The notes below the pieces were generated by a model, which was not told the DNA's origin, did no database searches, and saw nothing but the letters and a program-made list of their open reading frames with translations. A program made the position numbers and the translations under genes. From contig JAIXMQ010000002.1 in the NCBI GenBank assembly GCA_025716855.1, positions 682,001-746,000 of the forward strand: a stretch of DNA of 64,000 nucleotides, given 5' to 3'. How positions within the stretch are numbered: the first letter of the stretch is position 1; every line of letters starts with the position of its first letter. This document shows, piece after piece, positions 33,482 to 45,843 of this stretch. Origin of the DNA: Pilaira anomala. Taxonomy: Eukaryota; Mucoromycota; Mucoromycetes; Mucorales; Mucoraceae.

Positions 33482-35376
33482 CTAATATACGGTATCAATT
33501 TTATAATCTTTAGTTTTAACCAACATATGATGACGATAAGTTGCCCAAAGTTTTCGTCCTTCTTCAGTATCTTCTACCATTGCTTTTGCAAATTCGAAAT
33601 AAGATTCGACTGTCAAATCTTCCATACCATAAGCTTCATCAGTAGAATACTCTAATTCGTATTCTAACTTTCGATCTTGAATAGTATTCCATTTTGTTAA
33701 ATTTGCAAAATATTGAGCATAATTTAATAATGTACCATGAGGTTTAAGCTCATCATCATCATCATCTTCATCGTCGTCGTCGTCTTCGTTACCATCATCT
33801 TCATCGTCATCGATATCTTCGGGATTAATCTCATATTTGTAAATTCGGATAGCGGGATTATAGACTGGTAATACAGAAGGTGAAACTTGCACTACAACTA
33901 ATGGAGTTTGACCGTTTGGTGGAGCTCGTTTATCATCTAAAGGTTCAATATCTTGATACATTTCACGTAACCAATTTAAATAAGCTTTAGTGTTTCTAGT
34001 TACATGAACATCATGATCACTATCATAATCCGAGATATCCATAATATGTTGATTTTCTGGGTCAAAAGTATTCTTGTGTTCATCAACTAAATCAAATTGA
34101 GCAGCAGCAGTAGCAGCAGCAGCAGCGGTATTATTATCTTGTCTACCATCAAACATTAAGAAATGATCCATATTTAAATGAGCAAAGAATTGACCCATAA
34201 CAACATCAGTATAATTAGCCGCAATACGTTTATATTCATTTAAGCAAGTTCCTTTATAATCACGAGGAGAAGGTGGGACATGACCGATCACGTAAATTTT
34301 ATCTTGTTTACTGCGAGCATTCCTTAATTGTTCTTCAAACCAGACCAACTGTTTAAAGGCAGGACTATCAATATTCTGACAGTTTTTGACAGACTTATTC
34401 TTGACATAAAAGTACATTGTATTTAAACTTAATACATTTAAACGAGGAGCTACTTGAGTGATATAATAACCACCTTGTAAAAAAGTATTACGTTGATCTT
34501 TAGGAATCCATGGACGCCACATTTGTTCATAAAACGATAATAAATCACCATCTGTATCAGGACCTCCGATTTGATTATGAGGATAGACGTCATTATTACC
34601 AAAACTAGGGATGACAGGAATAGAGGAAGGCCAAAATGTATCCAAAACCATATCAGTTACACGTTGATTTAGTTCATAAACATCTCTTCTCTTTCTTTTC
34701 TGTTTTTTATCCCAGTCATGCCTTGTTTCAAAAGTTAATAAAAGATAAACAAAATAAAATAACAATCTTACTTTGAATTATCGCCTGTCCATACAACAAA
34801 GTCTAGTTTATCTTTCCATTCTTTTGAAATCCAATCTAATGTCTCCTGCGCTAATATAATAGGTGCGTCACATTTTTCTCCTGGTGTACCATATTTTCCT
34901 GCCAAGATATCTGGCTTATGTTTCTTTTGTGAACTAAATGTGTTTGGTAAAGAATGACATGCAGATCGAACTGTTGCTCCTTCAGTATAATCTTCATCTA
35001 CCTATTATGATAAACAAGATTATTAGTGCTGCATTTTTTTTTACTTTCCTTTTAGATTACTGCATAAATGTGTATATATATACAAGAATATATACATATA
35101 AATCAAGGCACTCCGCTTTTTTTTTTATCTTACATGCATATCGGTTATATGAAGAAAATATCCATGTTGTTTTCTTTTAATAGTATGTGTAGGAGTTCTG
35201 CAGATCTCTGGATAGTAATTACTTGATATAGTAAACCAAGAAGAAGAAGGCACTTGTTGAAATGCTAATTTACTTTGACTGCAATCATTTATTAGATTGT
35301 CGGGCTTGCGTAAAAATTGCCAGATTAAAATAACTAAGCTAGTTGTGACACAATATAGAAACAAAGCCAATTTCAT
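33482..35376 (-). CDS. PPN1: Endopolyphosphatase, vacuolar metallophosphoesterase
   Basis: Exons 35134-35376, 34772-35001 and 33482-34721; 570 residues. A short cytosolic end and one membrane span at residues 3-22 (LALFLYCVTTSLVILIWQFL) make this a type II membrane protein. Metallophosphoesterase motifs follow: HITDMHVDEDY, WTGDNSKHD, FGNNDVYPHN, GHVPPS and FFAHLNMDHF. The last usually reads GH, so a Gly-to-Ala change is seen. The enzyme cuts polyphosphate chains internally in the vacuole. Three or more NxT/S sites fit a luminal domain. An acidic insert (DDDEDDGNEDDDDDEDDDDD) and an Ala repeat lie in the C-terminal half. It lies 5.6 kb from the SPX-VTC gene, which serves polyphosphate synthesis. 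Confidence 0.87.
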
Positions 35377-35786
35377 ATTTCTTGTGTTTGTGTTTGTGTT
35401 TATTTAAAAAAATGGAATTTTTTTTTTTTTTTATAAGAAAAGAAAAAAAGAAATGGAATAAAAGAAAAGGGGTATTTATATAAACTACAATAGTATTGTT
35501 ACATTTCTTGTCAAAATAGTGACTCTTTTTATAGTTAATACAAAACCACAGACATCAGTTTGTACTGTATAAGGAAATAATCATGGGTTTGCATGTTTAA
35601 ATTATTATCTGAAATGATGCCCTTTGAAATTAAGGAAAACCAATGATAATTTACCTCATGTAATAAGCTTTTTGATTTTATTGGAACTATATCATGCGTC
35701 TTATTCAAGGTTATCATACTTCTTCTATCCACTCCTTCCTCTTTCTTAGGTGAATGAAATACATATATATATATATAATATATATA

Positions 35787-35822
<36 letters not shown>

Positions 35823-35951
35823 CATTGTTCCATATATTCCAGGTACAAGACTTATTTCAAACTCGGGGAAAAATAAGCCACATAACAGTCTCTTATTTAA
35901 AAAAGTAAACAAAAATTTTTATAAGAAAAATTTTTCATTTAAAAGTAAAAA
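35377..35951. other. Divergent gap between endopolyphosphatase and eL22
   Basis: Contains a TA-repeat near 35,760-35,790 and a 29-bp T run, but no gene. It serves as the shared 5' region of two divergently transcribed genes. Confidence 0.5.
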
Positions 35952-35960
35952 TCTCGCGAC
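35952..35960. promoter_or_regulatory. Near-palindromic TCTCGCGAC upstream of eL22
   Basis: A CG-rich 9-mer in AT-rich sequence about 55-60 bp upstream of the eL22 start. TCTCGCGA-type elements occur in promoters of growth genes elsewhere; a role here is inferred. Confidence 0.3.
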
Positions 35961-36013
35961 TAAAACATTTGTTTTTTCTCTTCTTCTCTTTCTTCCTTCT
36001 TTAATCTTTTAAA

Positions 36014-36455
36014 ATGGCTCCCGTCAAGACCTCCACCTCTGCTGTCAAGAAGTCCAAGTTCGTTATCGACTGTTCCGGTCCTGCTAACGACAAGATCTTC
36101 GATGCTGCTGCCTTCGTAAGTTACTTAAAAAACAAAAAAAAGGAGAAAGTAAAACTAAACCTGTTTTTTGTTATTATTATTATTATAGGAAAAGTACCTT
36201 CATGATCGTATCAAGGTTGATGGTCGTACTAACAACCTCGGTGAGGCCGTTACCATCTCTCGCTCTGCTGATAACAAGATCACTGTTGTCACCAACATTC
36301 CTTTCTCCAAGCGTTACCTCAAGTACCTCACCAAGAAGTTCTTGAAAAAGAACCAAATCCGTGATTGGCTCCGTGTCATCGCTTCTGACAAGCAAACCTT
36401 CGAGCTCCGTTACTTCAACATCGCCAACGATGAAGAGGCTGAGGATGACGAGTAA
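36014..36455 (+). CDS. RPL22: Large-subunit ribosomal protein eL22
   Basis: Exons 36014-36115 and 36189-36455; 122 residues. The conserved eL22 core is clear: [55 protein letters not shown], and the acidic C-terminus (NDEEAEDDE). A structural protein of the 60S subunit. Codon use is strongly biased as expected for high expression. The single intron interrupts codon 34. Confidence 0.95.
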
Positions 36456-38891
36456 ATTTATTTTTTAAATTAGAATAAATATTTTTTTTTCTTTCTCTTT
36501 CTCTTTTTCTTTAATTCTTTTCGTAAAGGAAGGAATTAAAAAAAAAAATGAAGGAGAGAGAAAAAAAAAAGGGTGAGACGAGAACGAACCCTTTAACAGA
36601 GATCAATTGACTCTTTTAAAAAAATCACAATCTCTTTGGAATTAAAATTGAATGAACCAGGAAGAAAAAGATATGATTACGCGTTTCCCTATACCCGCCC
36701 TTAACTACCTTGTACACTTTATTGCGCTGTAATCTTTTATCTCATCTTTATTCTTGGTTCTTTTTTTAAAAAAAAAACCCCCTATAATTGTCTATTTTTT
36801 ATGAGTGATTTAAATGAGTGTGTATTATAATATCTTGAGTAAAAATAGTCCATGCTGAGTAAAATCAATCTAAGCCTTCACATTACCCTAGTTATACCTT
36901 GTTAATCCATGTGAAACAAACAAATGCAACCGTGATCAATGATCACTCATTCAAAACACATATTTAAACTTTTTTATTTGAGAAGGAAAATGAGTTTGTC
37001 AGAAAAGAGCTCTAATGATGATGATCAGAAGAAAAAAAAACTTTAAAATATCTATTTTTCAAGGAAAAGGCATGTTGCCGCCAAAATGACATGATCTATT
37101 CAAGGGATCAACAGTATTTATCATATTGCAGATCAAGGGACTATAGTATTTACCCTGCTAATTATTATGATCTTCGTTAACTATTATATAAACAAATATT
37201 TACTGTCTTTTTTTTTTTTTTTTTTTTTTATTTTATTCTCCATCTTTTATTTGATACAGTGAAAAAGTCCAATTGAATTGAAAATTATCCAGATATTTAG
37301 GGTAGTCACGTAGTATTATACCTATTTTCAAGTTTCGTTCGTATAGGCAAAATATCAGTGCGTCATATGAAAACGCAACAATGAATCACTTGTGAGATTG
37401 GATGCAGGATGTACTCTCACACAATGCTTTGTTTAGTTACTTCACCATGTTTTTTTCAACGCTATGCAATATGTACCGATTAAATGTATTCTAAAATCAA
37501 ATCAAGATGCGTTTTTAAGGTTATATATATATAGCGCAACATATGATCAACAAATTGTCTATTTAGATCTTTTAACAAAATATGTATTACACAATCAGTT
37601 TTTATAATTAATTATATGGAAAGAAATAGAGACCTATAATGACACTGACTATTAGATTAACTATGTATCCACATTTTTTTTTTCTGTATTGCCTACTTTG
37701 GATCACATCTACTAACTCAATTTTAGAATTTTTTTGTTTTATTTTTGGGCCGTCATACTACATATATAAACACGTGGAATAACATTATAGTTTCATTGGC
37801 GTGTGCTGCTTAAACGCAATGCTTTTTATTTATATTATGGAAAGGTTAATACGAGATAAAGCAAAGTGATATAGAGATGAAGGGGGGGGGAGGGAAGAAG
37901 ATCTAATTATCTTATAATCAAATTTAAATATAATTAAGGGAGCATGATGTTATCTAAAATATGCAACACTTGCGTATTCATATGTACATTATGCTTTTTA
38001 GTGTGTACACAATACAGCGCATAATTATTACTGGAATACTTCAAAATACACGTCATTCAATGTTTAATATGATTAAATATCACACTAGTTATTAAATAAT
38101 ATTTTTAAAGCGTAAATATTGCGACTGTATATAGATATAAACAAAAAAAAAACATGAACATTAAATAGATCACTATAGTTAACACACATTCGATTTTATT
38201 TAATTCTACGTCAACTTACAAATGTTACCTATATGACTTTCAAAAAATGATTCCAGCTATTGCTATAGATATTATTCATATTTAGGCTTCTGAGGAAATG
38301 TCTAATCAATTTAATAAATATATATCATCTTCACCGACTACTTAGAGCAAAATTAATGTTCAAAAGATAAAACATGATCATTTTGTTAAACGATATAGTA
38401 TGTTCAATTTATTATTTAAAAGCATATTGTTAAAAAAAAAATACTTTTAGAAACAGTTTTACTACATAAGCCAAATAGACCCAGAACTATACATAGTTGT
38501 ACAGAAAATAAAAGATTATTATAGTCTTCTTTATACTGAGTGTTGTATACAGCACAGGAAGATTGTTAAAATTTGATTATGATTTTAAGAGAATGAAATT
38601 TTTGGTACGTATAATAATTCAAAATAAAGAAAATCGAACAAAGATTATAATTAATATGCTTGTTAAACCAAGTGTCTTTTATGTCTGGTTTGCATAATGA
38701 TATATACACAGAATGCGTACCTGTTTTTTAAATGAATAAATCATGCATTTTGGAGTAGAATGAAGAGTGATTTGGCCACACAAAATCAAAAGACGGAGAC
38801 AGAAAATGACAGGTCAAAGCCTCTTTTTTTTTTTGAAGTAAAAAAAAAAAAAAAATTATCAAGAAGAAAAGCTTTTTTAATACAACTCATA
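36456..38891. other. 2.4-kb gene-free AT-rich region
   Basis: No supported gene, RNA or repeat family. It contains a 28-bp T run near 37,208 and a G-rich patch (GGGGGGGGAGGG) near 37,885. It is among the longest stretches without a gene in the central block. Confidence 0.5.
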
Positions 38892-39548
38892 ATGTCCACT
38901 CAAGAAGAATTACTCGACGATTTAATTTACTTTGCTCGTGCAGGTGAACTTGAGGATTTTAAAGAGACTAAAGTACCTAGCCCTAAAGTCTATGTCGAGA
39001 AAGACGAGTCTGGTAAAACTGCACTTCACATGGCTAGTGCCAATAACCATTTAGGTAAGAGAGAGAGAGAGAGAGAGAGAGAGGAAGAAGGAAGATCATT
39101 GTTTGGCTGGTTGAAAAGATATATACCTGACTTTTATGCTTAAAATAGATATTGTTAAATTTATTATTGAACAACTTTCAACATTGGAGTCTGAAAAGCT
39201 TGCTTTAATCAACACAAAGAATGACGAAGGTAACACACCCCTTCACTGGGCAGCTTTAAACGGTAACTATGAAGTTGTTGAAGCTTTAGTCTCTAACGGT
39301 GCAGACTGCAAGGTAAATAGACGAATACAAATATATAGACAATAAAAAAATAACTTTTTTTTTTTTTTTTTATCTAATAATAGATCAAAAATAATATGAA
39401 CCGTACACCTATTTATGAAGCACAACAAAGAAGTCATGAAAAGATTGCAGAATTCTTTTTGAATACCATGATCGAGGAAGCTCCCGAAGAGCCTTTAGAA
39501 GAAGATCAACAATTTGTAGAGACAGGTGTTCCCACAAAGCAAGAATAA
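38892..39548 (+). CDS. Yar1-like ankyrin-repeat protein
   Basis: Exons 38892-39054, 39149-39312 and 39384-39548; 163 residues. Ankyrin repeats are visible (GKTALHMASANNHLDIVKFI; GNTPLHWAALNGNYEVVEAL; NRTPIYEAQQRSHEKIAEFF) after an N-terminal helix (EELLDDLIYFARAGELEDFK). A short acidic tail follows. Size and the order of repeats resemble yeast Yar1, a chaperone that escorts ribosomal protein Rps3; the assignment is by resemblance only. The first intron contains a GA repeat. The upstream frame reading through poly-A is not used because the ATG at 38892 begins the conserved sequence. Confidence 0.72.
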
Positions 39549-39839
39549 ATCAATTATAACAATTTTGGTTATTGTGTACATCTTACCAAATGTGTCTGTT
39601 TGAGTGTTTATATATTTGTGTGTGTGTTGTTTACATAGTGTAAAGAGAGAAAGAAGGGGGGTGGGTTATTAATCCAGTATGTATGTGTGGGCGTGTTTTT
39701 CCTTTGTTTTTTAAAAACCTATTTTAGGAATGTTTTGACGCTGAAAAAGAAATATATATAATGCGTATAAAAAAATAAACCTTTTCTTTTTTTTTTTATT
39801 TTTATTTTTTTAATTTTACTTTTATTTATTTAAATTATT

Positions 39840-41619
39840 ATGGGATTCTGTCAACGCTGTGGTGAAATTACTACTGGTAAATGTAGTAAATGTGGTGGAA
39901 GATCAGTCGGTAATAATAAACCTAGATATATATATATTTTTTTGATGTCTTTTTTTTTTTTTTTTTTTTTTATTCACATTATTATCATATAGCTTCTACA
40001 ATCTCGACTCTTATATCTGAAAGTGGTATGGATAGAAGTGATAGATGGCAAACACAGTAAGTAAATGATGATAATGATGTAAGAAATTACACTCTGACAA
40101 ACTATATATAGATATGCTGATACTATTTTGGCACCCGAAGAAATATCCAACAAACCCGCATTATCCTCTGGAACAAAAATTGTTTCCGTAACTCAATCTG
40201 CATTTTATAACCCAATCGTCTCACCTACTACTTCCATTAAAAAAGTGTGCTGCTGTTGTAGTAAGCCCATGTTGACATCCTATGTACAAGATAATCTATC
40301 TTATTGTAAAGAATGTCATTTAAAACTATTTAGTAAAGGCGAATGGTAAGAAGAAGAATAATATCCTATTTTTTTTTTTTTTTTTTTTATATAACTTTTT
40401 TTTTTTTTTTTTTTTTTTTCGTAGCCCAACATGTCAAAAACCAGTATCAGATCGAGATACATGGATTGAGCACGGTAAAAATTTCTGGCATGCAGATTGC
40501 TTTACTTGTTTCAATTGTAAAATTCCTTTAGACAGTAATCCTTTAATTGATCTCAAGAGTCGACCTTGTTGTGAACCTTGTTTTAATGCACAAAGTGGTT
40601 CAACTCGTAATATTACCCGAAAGAAAGTTAGTACAGGAACTTTACCTTTACCACCATCACCACCACCACCACCCGCCAAAACAATTCCTCGTTATGATTC
40701 TTATTCTTCTCAATCCAGTCTATCTTCCTCAGGTTCAATTACTTCGGAATTATATCTTAACCAATCAAGAAACATAAGTAGAAGACCTCGTATTGATCGA
40801 GACTTATTCCAAGCAGCTATTGTAACGCCGCCCCGTACACCTTCTCCCGCTGCTACCACTACCGTCACAACAACAACGGCCACAAATGAAAATTTTGATA
40901 CAAGAAGAAAGAGTTATATTCCTCGCGCAAATACTTCTTCATCCACATTTTTACCCAGAAAGACAACACCTGAACCACCTTCAACTCATTCCATATCACA
41001 AAGGCCTTGTCATTACTGTTATAAACCACTAGGTGACGCGAGTCAAAAGAAGACGAAAATCCCTATTGGTGACGGACTCTATGCATGGTTTCACAAATCA
41101 TGTTTCCTATGCAGTAAATGTCATTTACCCTTTCAAGATGGTCAATGTGCAACAGATGGTCACTCATTTTATCACTCACAATGCCAGGTAAATCAAGGTT
41201 GCTATGGTTGTAAAAAATCGATTGGGCAAGACGCGTTTCAATTTAATGATAAAATGTACCATTTTGATTGCTTCAAATGTTCTGGTCATGGCTGTAAACT
41301 TGGATTGGGACAACCTGTATTCGAGTTAGATAAATTACCTTACTGTGAACCATGTCATGATACAATTCAATCTTCTACTGTGGTGATACGACCTAATAAA
41401 CCACGCTCAAGAGCATTGCCCAAGTTAGGCGGATCCAAAACATGCCCACGATGTCGTCAAAGTATTTCGGTCATGGAAGATACACCCGGTCCATTTACAA
41501 CTCGATGGCATAAAAAGTGTTTATCTTGTGCAGGTTGTAGTAAACAATTAGATTCGGCTGCAAAGATTAAACCAGGTCAACAAGGTGAATCGCTTGTATT
41601 TTGTCAAAAATGTTATTAA
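39840..41619 (+). CDS. Multi-LIM-domain protein
   Basis: Exons 39840-39909, 39993-40056, 40112-40345 and 40425-41619; 520 residues. It opens with a four-Cys knuckle (FCQRCGEITTGKCSKCGG). A first LIM region spans about residues 90-175 (CCCCSKPM, CKECHLKLF, CPTCQKPV, WHADCFTCFNCKIPL, CCEPC). A Pro/Ser-rich linker with a run of prolines follows. The C-terminal part has further LIM modules (CHYCYKPLG, WFHKSCFLCSKCHLPF, CYGCKKSIG, YHFDCFKCSGHGCKL, CPRCRQSISV, WHKKCLSCAGC). LIM domains mediate protein contacts, often at the actin cytoskeleton or in Rho signalling. No catalytic domain is present. A paxillin-like scaffold is plausible but unproven. Confidence 0.82.
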
Positions 41620-41752
41620 ATAAAATTTTATAAAAAAGTGGATTATCCCCGCCATTTTTTTTTTTTTTTTTTTTTTGGTAATACCTATAAACTTTTTGGT
41701 TCCAAAATTTTTTTTTTTCTTTTCCTTTTTTTTTTATAAAAATATAAACGAA

Positions 41753-42943
41753 ATGTCTAATACAACTTCTGAATATCCAGATGACGTTGTTCTGAAACAA
41801 GAACAAGATGCAGTGTTACATGAAGAAGATCAACTTACACTTCGCGCTTTAGTTTCAACTAAAGAAGCAGGTGTCATTATTGGTAAGGGTGGTAAAAATG
41901 TCGCCGAGTTAAGAGAATCAACTGGTGTTAAAGCTGGTGTCTCAAAGGTGGTTCAAGGTGTTCACGATCGTGTCTTAACAGTGAGTGGTACCTTAGAAGG
42001 TGTTGCCAAGGTATTTAAATTTTTTCTTTTTTTTTTAAAAAAAAAAGATGATGATGAACAAGATGATGATGACAAGGGGATACTAACAAAATGAAAAAAA
42101 AAAAAAAATATTATTATTATTTAGGCTTATTCTTTAATTGCTCGTACCATGTTGGAAAACCCTATATCTGCAACCACGGCAACGACAGCACCACCTACAT
42201 CTACAAATACAATTAATCCTGTTGTTACCTTGCGCTTATTGATTTCACATAATTTAATGGGAACTGTGATTGGTCGTCAAGGAGCAAAAATCAAGCACAT
42301 TCAAGATATTTCAGGCGTACGTATGACAGCTTCGAAAGCATTATTACCTCAAAGTACTGAACGTGTTGTTGAAGTACGTGGTACAGTGAGTGCTATCCAA
42401 CAAGCAGTAGCTGAAATTGGACAATGTTTAATCGAAGATAAAGATAGAGCTTATGGCACAATTTTGTATAATCCTTCTAAAGTAACTACATCTACACCTA
42501 CCGAAATTAATCACAACAACAGACGTTCATCTATTACACGTACTGGTAATGGATCTGATTTCAGTAGTGTCGATTATAATCAACGTCGTTCTTCTTTCAA
42601 TAATAACAATAATAATAATAATAACAACAACAACAACAACAACAACAACAATAATAATAATCCAGATGTACGTACTCAACATATCTCAATTCCTTCAGAT
42701 ATGGTTGGCTGTATTATTGGTAAAGCTGGTACCAAGATTTCTGAAATCCGTCAATTGTCTGGTTCTCATATATCCATTGCCAAAGTACCTCATGATGAAT
42801 CTGGTGAACGTATGTTTACTATTCAAGGTACTCCTGATTCAAATGAACGCGCTCTTTATTTACTTTATGGTCAACTTGAAAATGAAAAGGAACGTCGTCT
42901 TCGCGGTGTTATGCAAGATGATGTTTTGTTAGAAGAAGAATAA
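41753..42943 (+). CDS. Three-KH-domain RNA-binding protein (PCBP/HEK2-like)
   Basis: Exons 41753-42010 and 42125-42943; 358 residues. Three KH domains carry their GxxG loops: VIIGKGGKNV (about residue 42), TVIGRQGAKI (about 125) and CIIGKAGTKI (about 275). The arrangement of two close KH domains, a low-complexity linker and a third KH matches hnRNP K/PCBP and yeast Hek2/Pbp2. Such proteins bind C-rich RNA and control mRNA stability, localisation and translation. The linker contains a tract of about 22 Asn coded by AAT/AAC. Exon 2 begins in the middle of KH1. Confidence 0.88.
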
Positions 42944-43072
42944 TAAGAATACTTACAAAAAAAAAAAAAAAAAAACTCACTTTATTAACTCTCATTGTAT
43001 CATTTCTCTCTCTCTCTCTCTCTCTCTTTCTTTGAATAAAATTCCTTGACTATTTTACTACTATTTATTTTA

Positions 43073-45202
43073 TTATATCAAATTCTTTACGATCTCATCT
43101 TTTTTAATAGAATAATCAAACCAATTCATACAACGTGAAGAAGTTAAAGTAACAATTGAATTGTGTCGAGGTATAAACAAAGTTCTCAAATTACGTGTTT
43201 TGGCATGAGATTCTACACTAAAAGATGGGCTACGGTATACGCCAATATAACGAAGGTCCCAAAAGTTTAATTTAGGTACAGCTTGTCCTCCGCAACAAAC
43301 AGTATACCCATTCTCATGAAAATCTGGTCGCATATATCTAGATAATGTTTCTTGTTCGATTTGTCCAAATCTTAATTTAATACCATCAAATCCAGGTATT
43401 CTTTGATCATAGATGGCGAATTGATCTGATCTATTTGTTGTACTACAATAAAAAAAAACTTAGTCGAACAGAAAAAAAAAAAAAAAAAAAAAAAACTTAT
43501 ACAAGCTTATACTTTACGTGACAAGGACAATATTTGGATTCGCTTTACTTTGCATGATTTGACTCACACGCTGTGTTAACCTTAATTCACGTATACTTGT
43601 ATTTGCTTGCATATCATATATTGAAAGTCTTTCATCGGATCCACCCGAGAACAAAACATTTCTAAACTTATCATAGCAAAATGAATATACGGCTGAAGTA
43701 TGTTTGATATTTAATCGGGATACACTTGTTGAAGTAAAATCATCCATAGGTGATTCACGTTTTAATTTCCAAAGGAACTATGTATATATAAGCATGAGAT
43801 ATATGTATATAGATATTTTCTATTTAAAATATCAGTATACTTTACCACATTTTTATCATATCCACCAGTAACAAAGCTACAAGTCTCTGAATTAGGAGAA
43901 CTATAGCTTCCAGTATCTACTGAACCAATCACAGATACATTGTTTTCATGAGGTGTTTCAGCTAATGTCTGTATCCTTCCTTCAACATTGGTATTTGTAA
44001 CTTTCACAATATGCACTAACTTTATAGGTTCTACAGCTTTTTGTGAAGGACAAAAGGCCAAAGTTGAAGGAGTTGCCCAACAGATATCATCAATCCAACT
44101 ATCATACAGATGATCTTTTCCAATTGTCTTAATCTTTCGTCTTTCTGTTGTATTCCAAAATTGAAGGTCTCCATCCAATGAAGTTGCAATCATCAAATCA
44201 TTTAAACCAGGATCCATCGTACCTTCTGCGATATTATACAATAATGATCTCGGTTTCTTTGAACTTATTACTTCTTCCATTTTGTGACGAAGAACAAAGG
44301 TATCCATTTTATTCGATGATGCAAATTCAATTTCCAAATTATTTTGTCTAGGACGTGGTGTAACTTTTGCCTATATAATTCAAAAATTAAAAAATGCTAC
44401 GCGAATAAAAAAAAAAAAGACTTACAAATGGTAAGCGAGGAGCTTTTGGTGTTACTGAAGTAGATGTAGCGCGTGGACGGCTTTCAGTCACTGGAGTGGG
44501 TTCAATTTCCATTTCCTCCTCTTCTTCTCTATCAATATTAGCTGTAGTTCGATTGCGTTGTTTGATACGAGGATCTGGTTCAAATGGAGCAGATCTTTTA
44601 GCTAATTGTGGGTTTTCCCTGACTGGGAGTATAGATGAAGTTTCAGCTGATGAAGGTGAAGATGAAGCTTCAGCTAATAAATTAGCATGATATCCTACTA
44701 ATCTACTCGTCTTTTTAATCGATTTATTTAGATTTTTGAGTTTTTCAATATAACGATTTTGTCTCTGCTGTTGTCTCTCGAGCTAAATAGTAATGCGTGT
44801 ATAAGTTGTTCTATACTTTTTAGTCTGTTGTTATGTTGGGGAACTTACTTTAATTGCCAATGATTTTATATTTCGGTTGATATGCGTAGCGTCCGGACGA
44901 GTAAATGGTAACACTGTTTCTTCGTCACTGCTGTCACTACTACTTATACTACTATTGCTTGTGTCACTATCTACTTCAATATCGTTATTAGGTGTTGAAA
45001 ATGGTGTACCCCCTTCAGCTGTACTTCTTGAACGTCTGGCAACACTTTCTATAATGAATAAAGGTAAATGAGTACAAGAAAAAAAAAAAACTCAAAGACT
45101 TTAACCGAGTTATTGATATTTACCAACTGTTTCCTCTACTGGCTCCAACTTTAGAGTCGAAGCTGAAAATAGGGAACGGGGTAATAGACTATCTCTTTCC
45201 AT
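43073..45202 (-). CDS. WD40-repeat protein, family not assigned
   Basis: Six exons: 45124-45202, 44849-45048, 44426-44782, 43846-44370, 43518-43777 and 43073-43442; 596 residues. The first 215 residues are Ser-rich and charged, with a short basic coiled stretch (LERQQQRQNRYIEKLKNLNK). The rest is a WD40 propeller (MIATSLDGDLQFWNTTERRK; FVTGGYDKNV|FLWKLKRE; VLFSGGSDERLSIYDMQ; LNFWDLRYIGVYRSPSF). The WDLR box in the last clear blade is common in substrate receptors of CUL4-DDB1 ligases, so a DCAF-like role is possible but unproven. The serine-rich, acidic N-terminus is probably disordered. Confidence 0.7.
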
Positions 45203-45843
45203 ATTTCAGTTGTTAAAAGAAAGAGAACAAAGAAACATAAAATACTTTTTGTTTACTTTTTTTGAATCATCACAAGTCACGGACTATGAAAATTTTAGAT
45301 GTCGCCTATCACTTCAAAGCCACAGTAGCAGTAAACTACCTTGACAGACAACACGTAAAATCATCAACTACTTATATCATGAACGCATTCATCAGCTGTA
45401 TAGTTATGGGTTATTACCAACTTTTTCTTTTTTCGTTAATAAGTCTGGATGAATATTATTTTTAAACACACTGATTAATTCAGAAAGACATATTTTATTA
45501 CAGCTTTTATTCAAAAACAAGTAGCAGTAAGAGAGAACAAAGAAAACATTTTCTTTTTTTTTATACACATACATCAAAAAAAAAAAAAAAAAAAAAAAAA
45601 AAGGGAGAGAGAGAAAGAGAGAGATCTGTATTTAGTAAAACAATTTTTTTTTCTCCAAGAAGACGATATTGACAATAAATTAGACATTGTAAAGTTGGAA
45701 GGAGAGAGAGATATATATAAATTAAAAAGAAGAGCAGGAGAAAGGAGAATAATACACGATTATTATAAATATACAGATGATAAAAAGAAGAGAAAAAAAA
45801 AAACGAAAGAGAGGGGGTATAAAATAGAGAAATAATACCAGTA
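45203..45843. other. Intergenic, A/T and GA-rich low complexity
   Basis: Contains a 31-bp A run near 45,575 and GA-rich stretches. No gene recognised. Confidence 0.5.
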
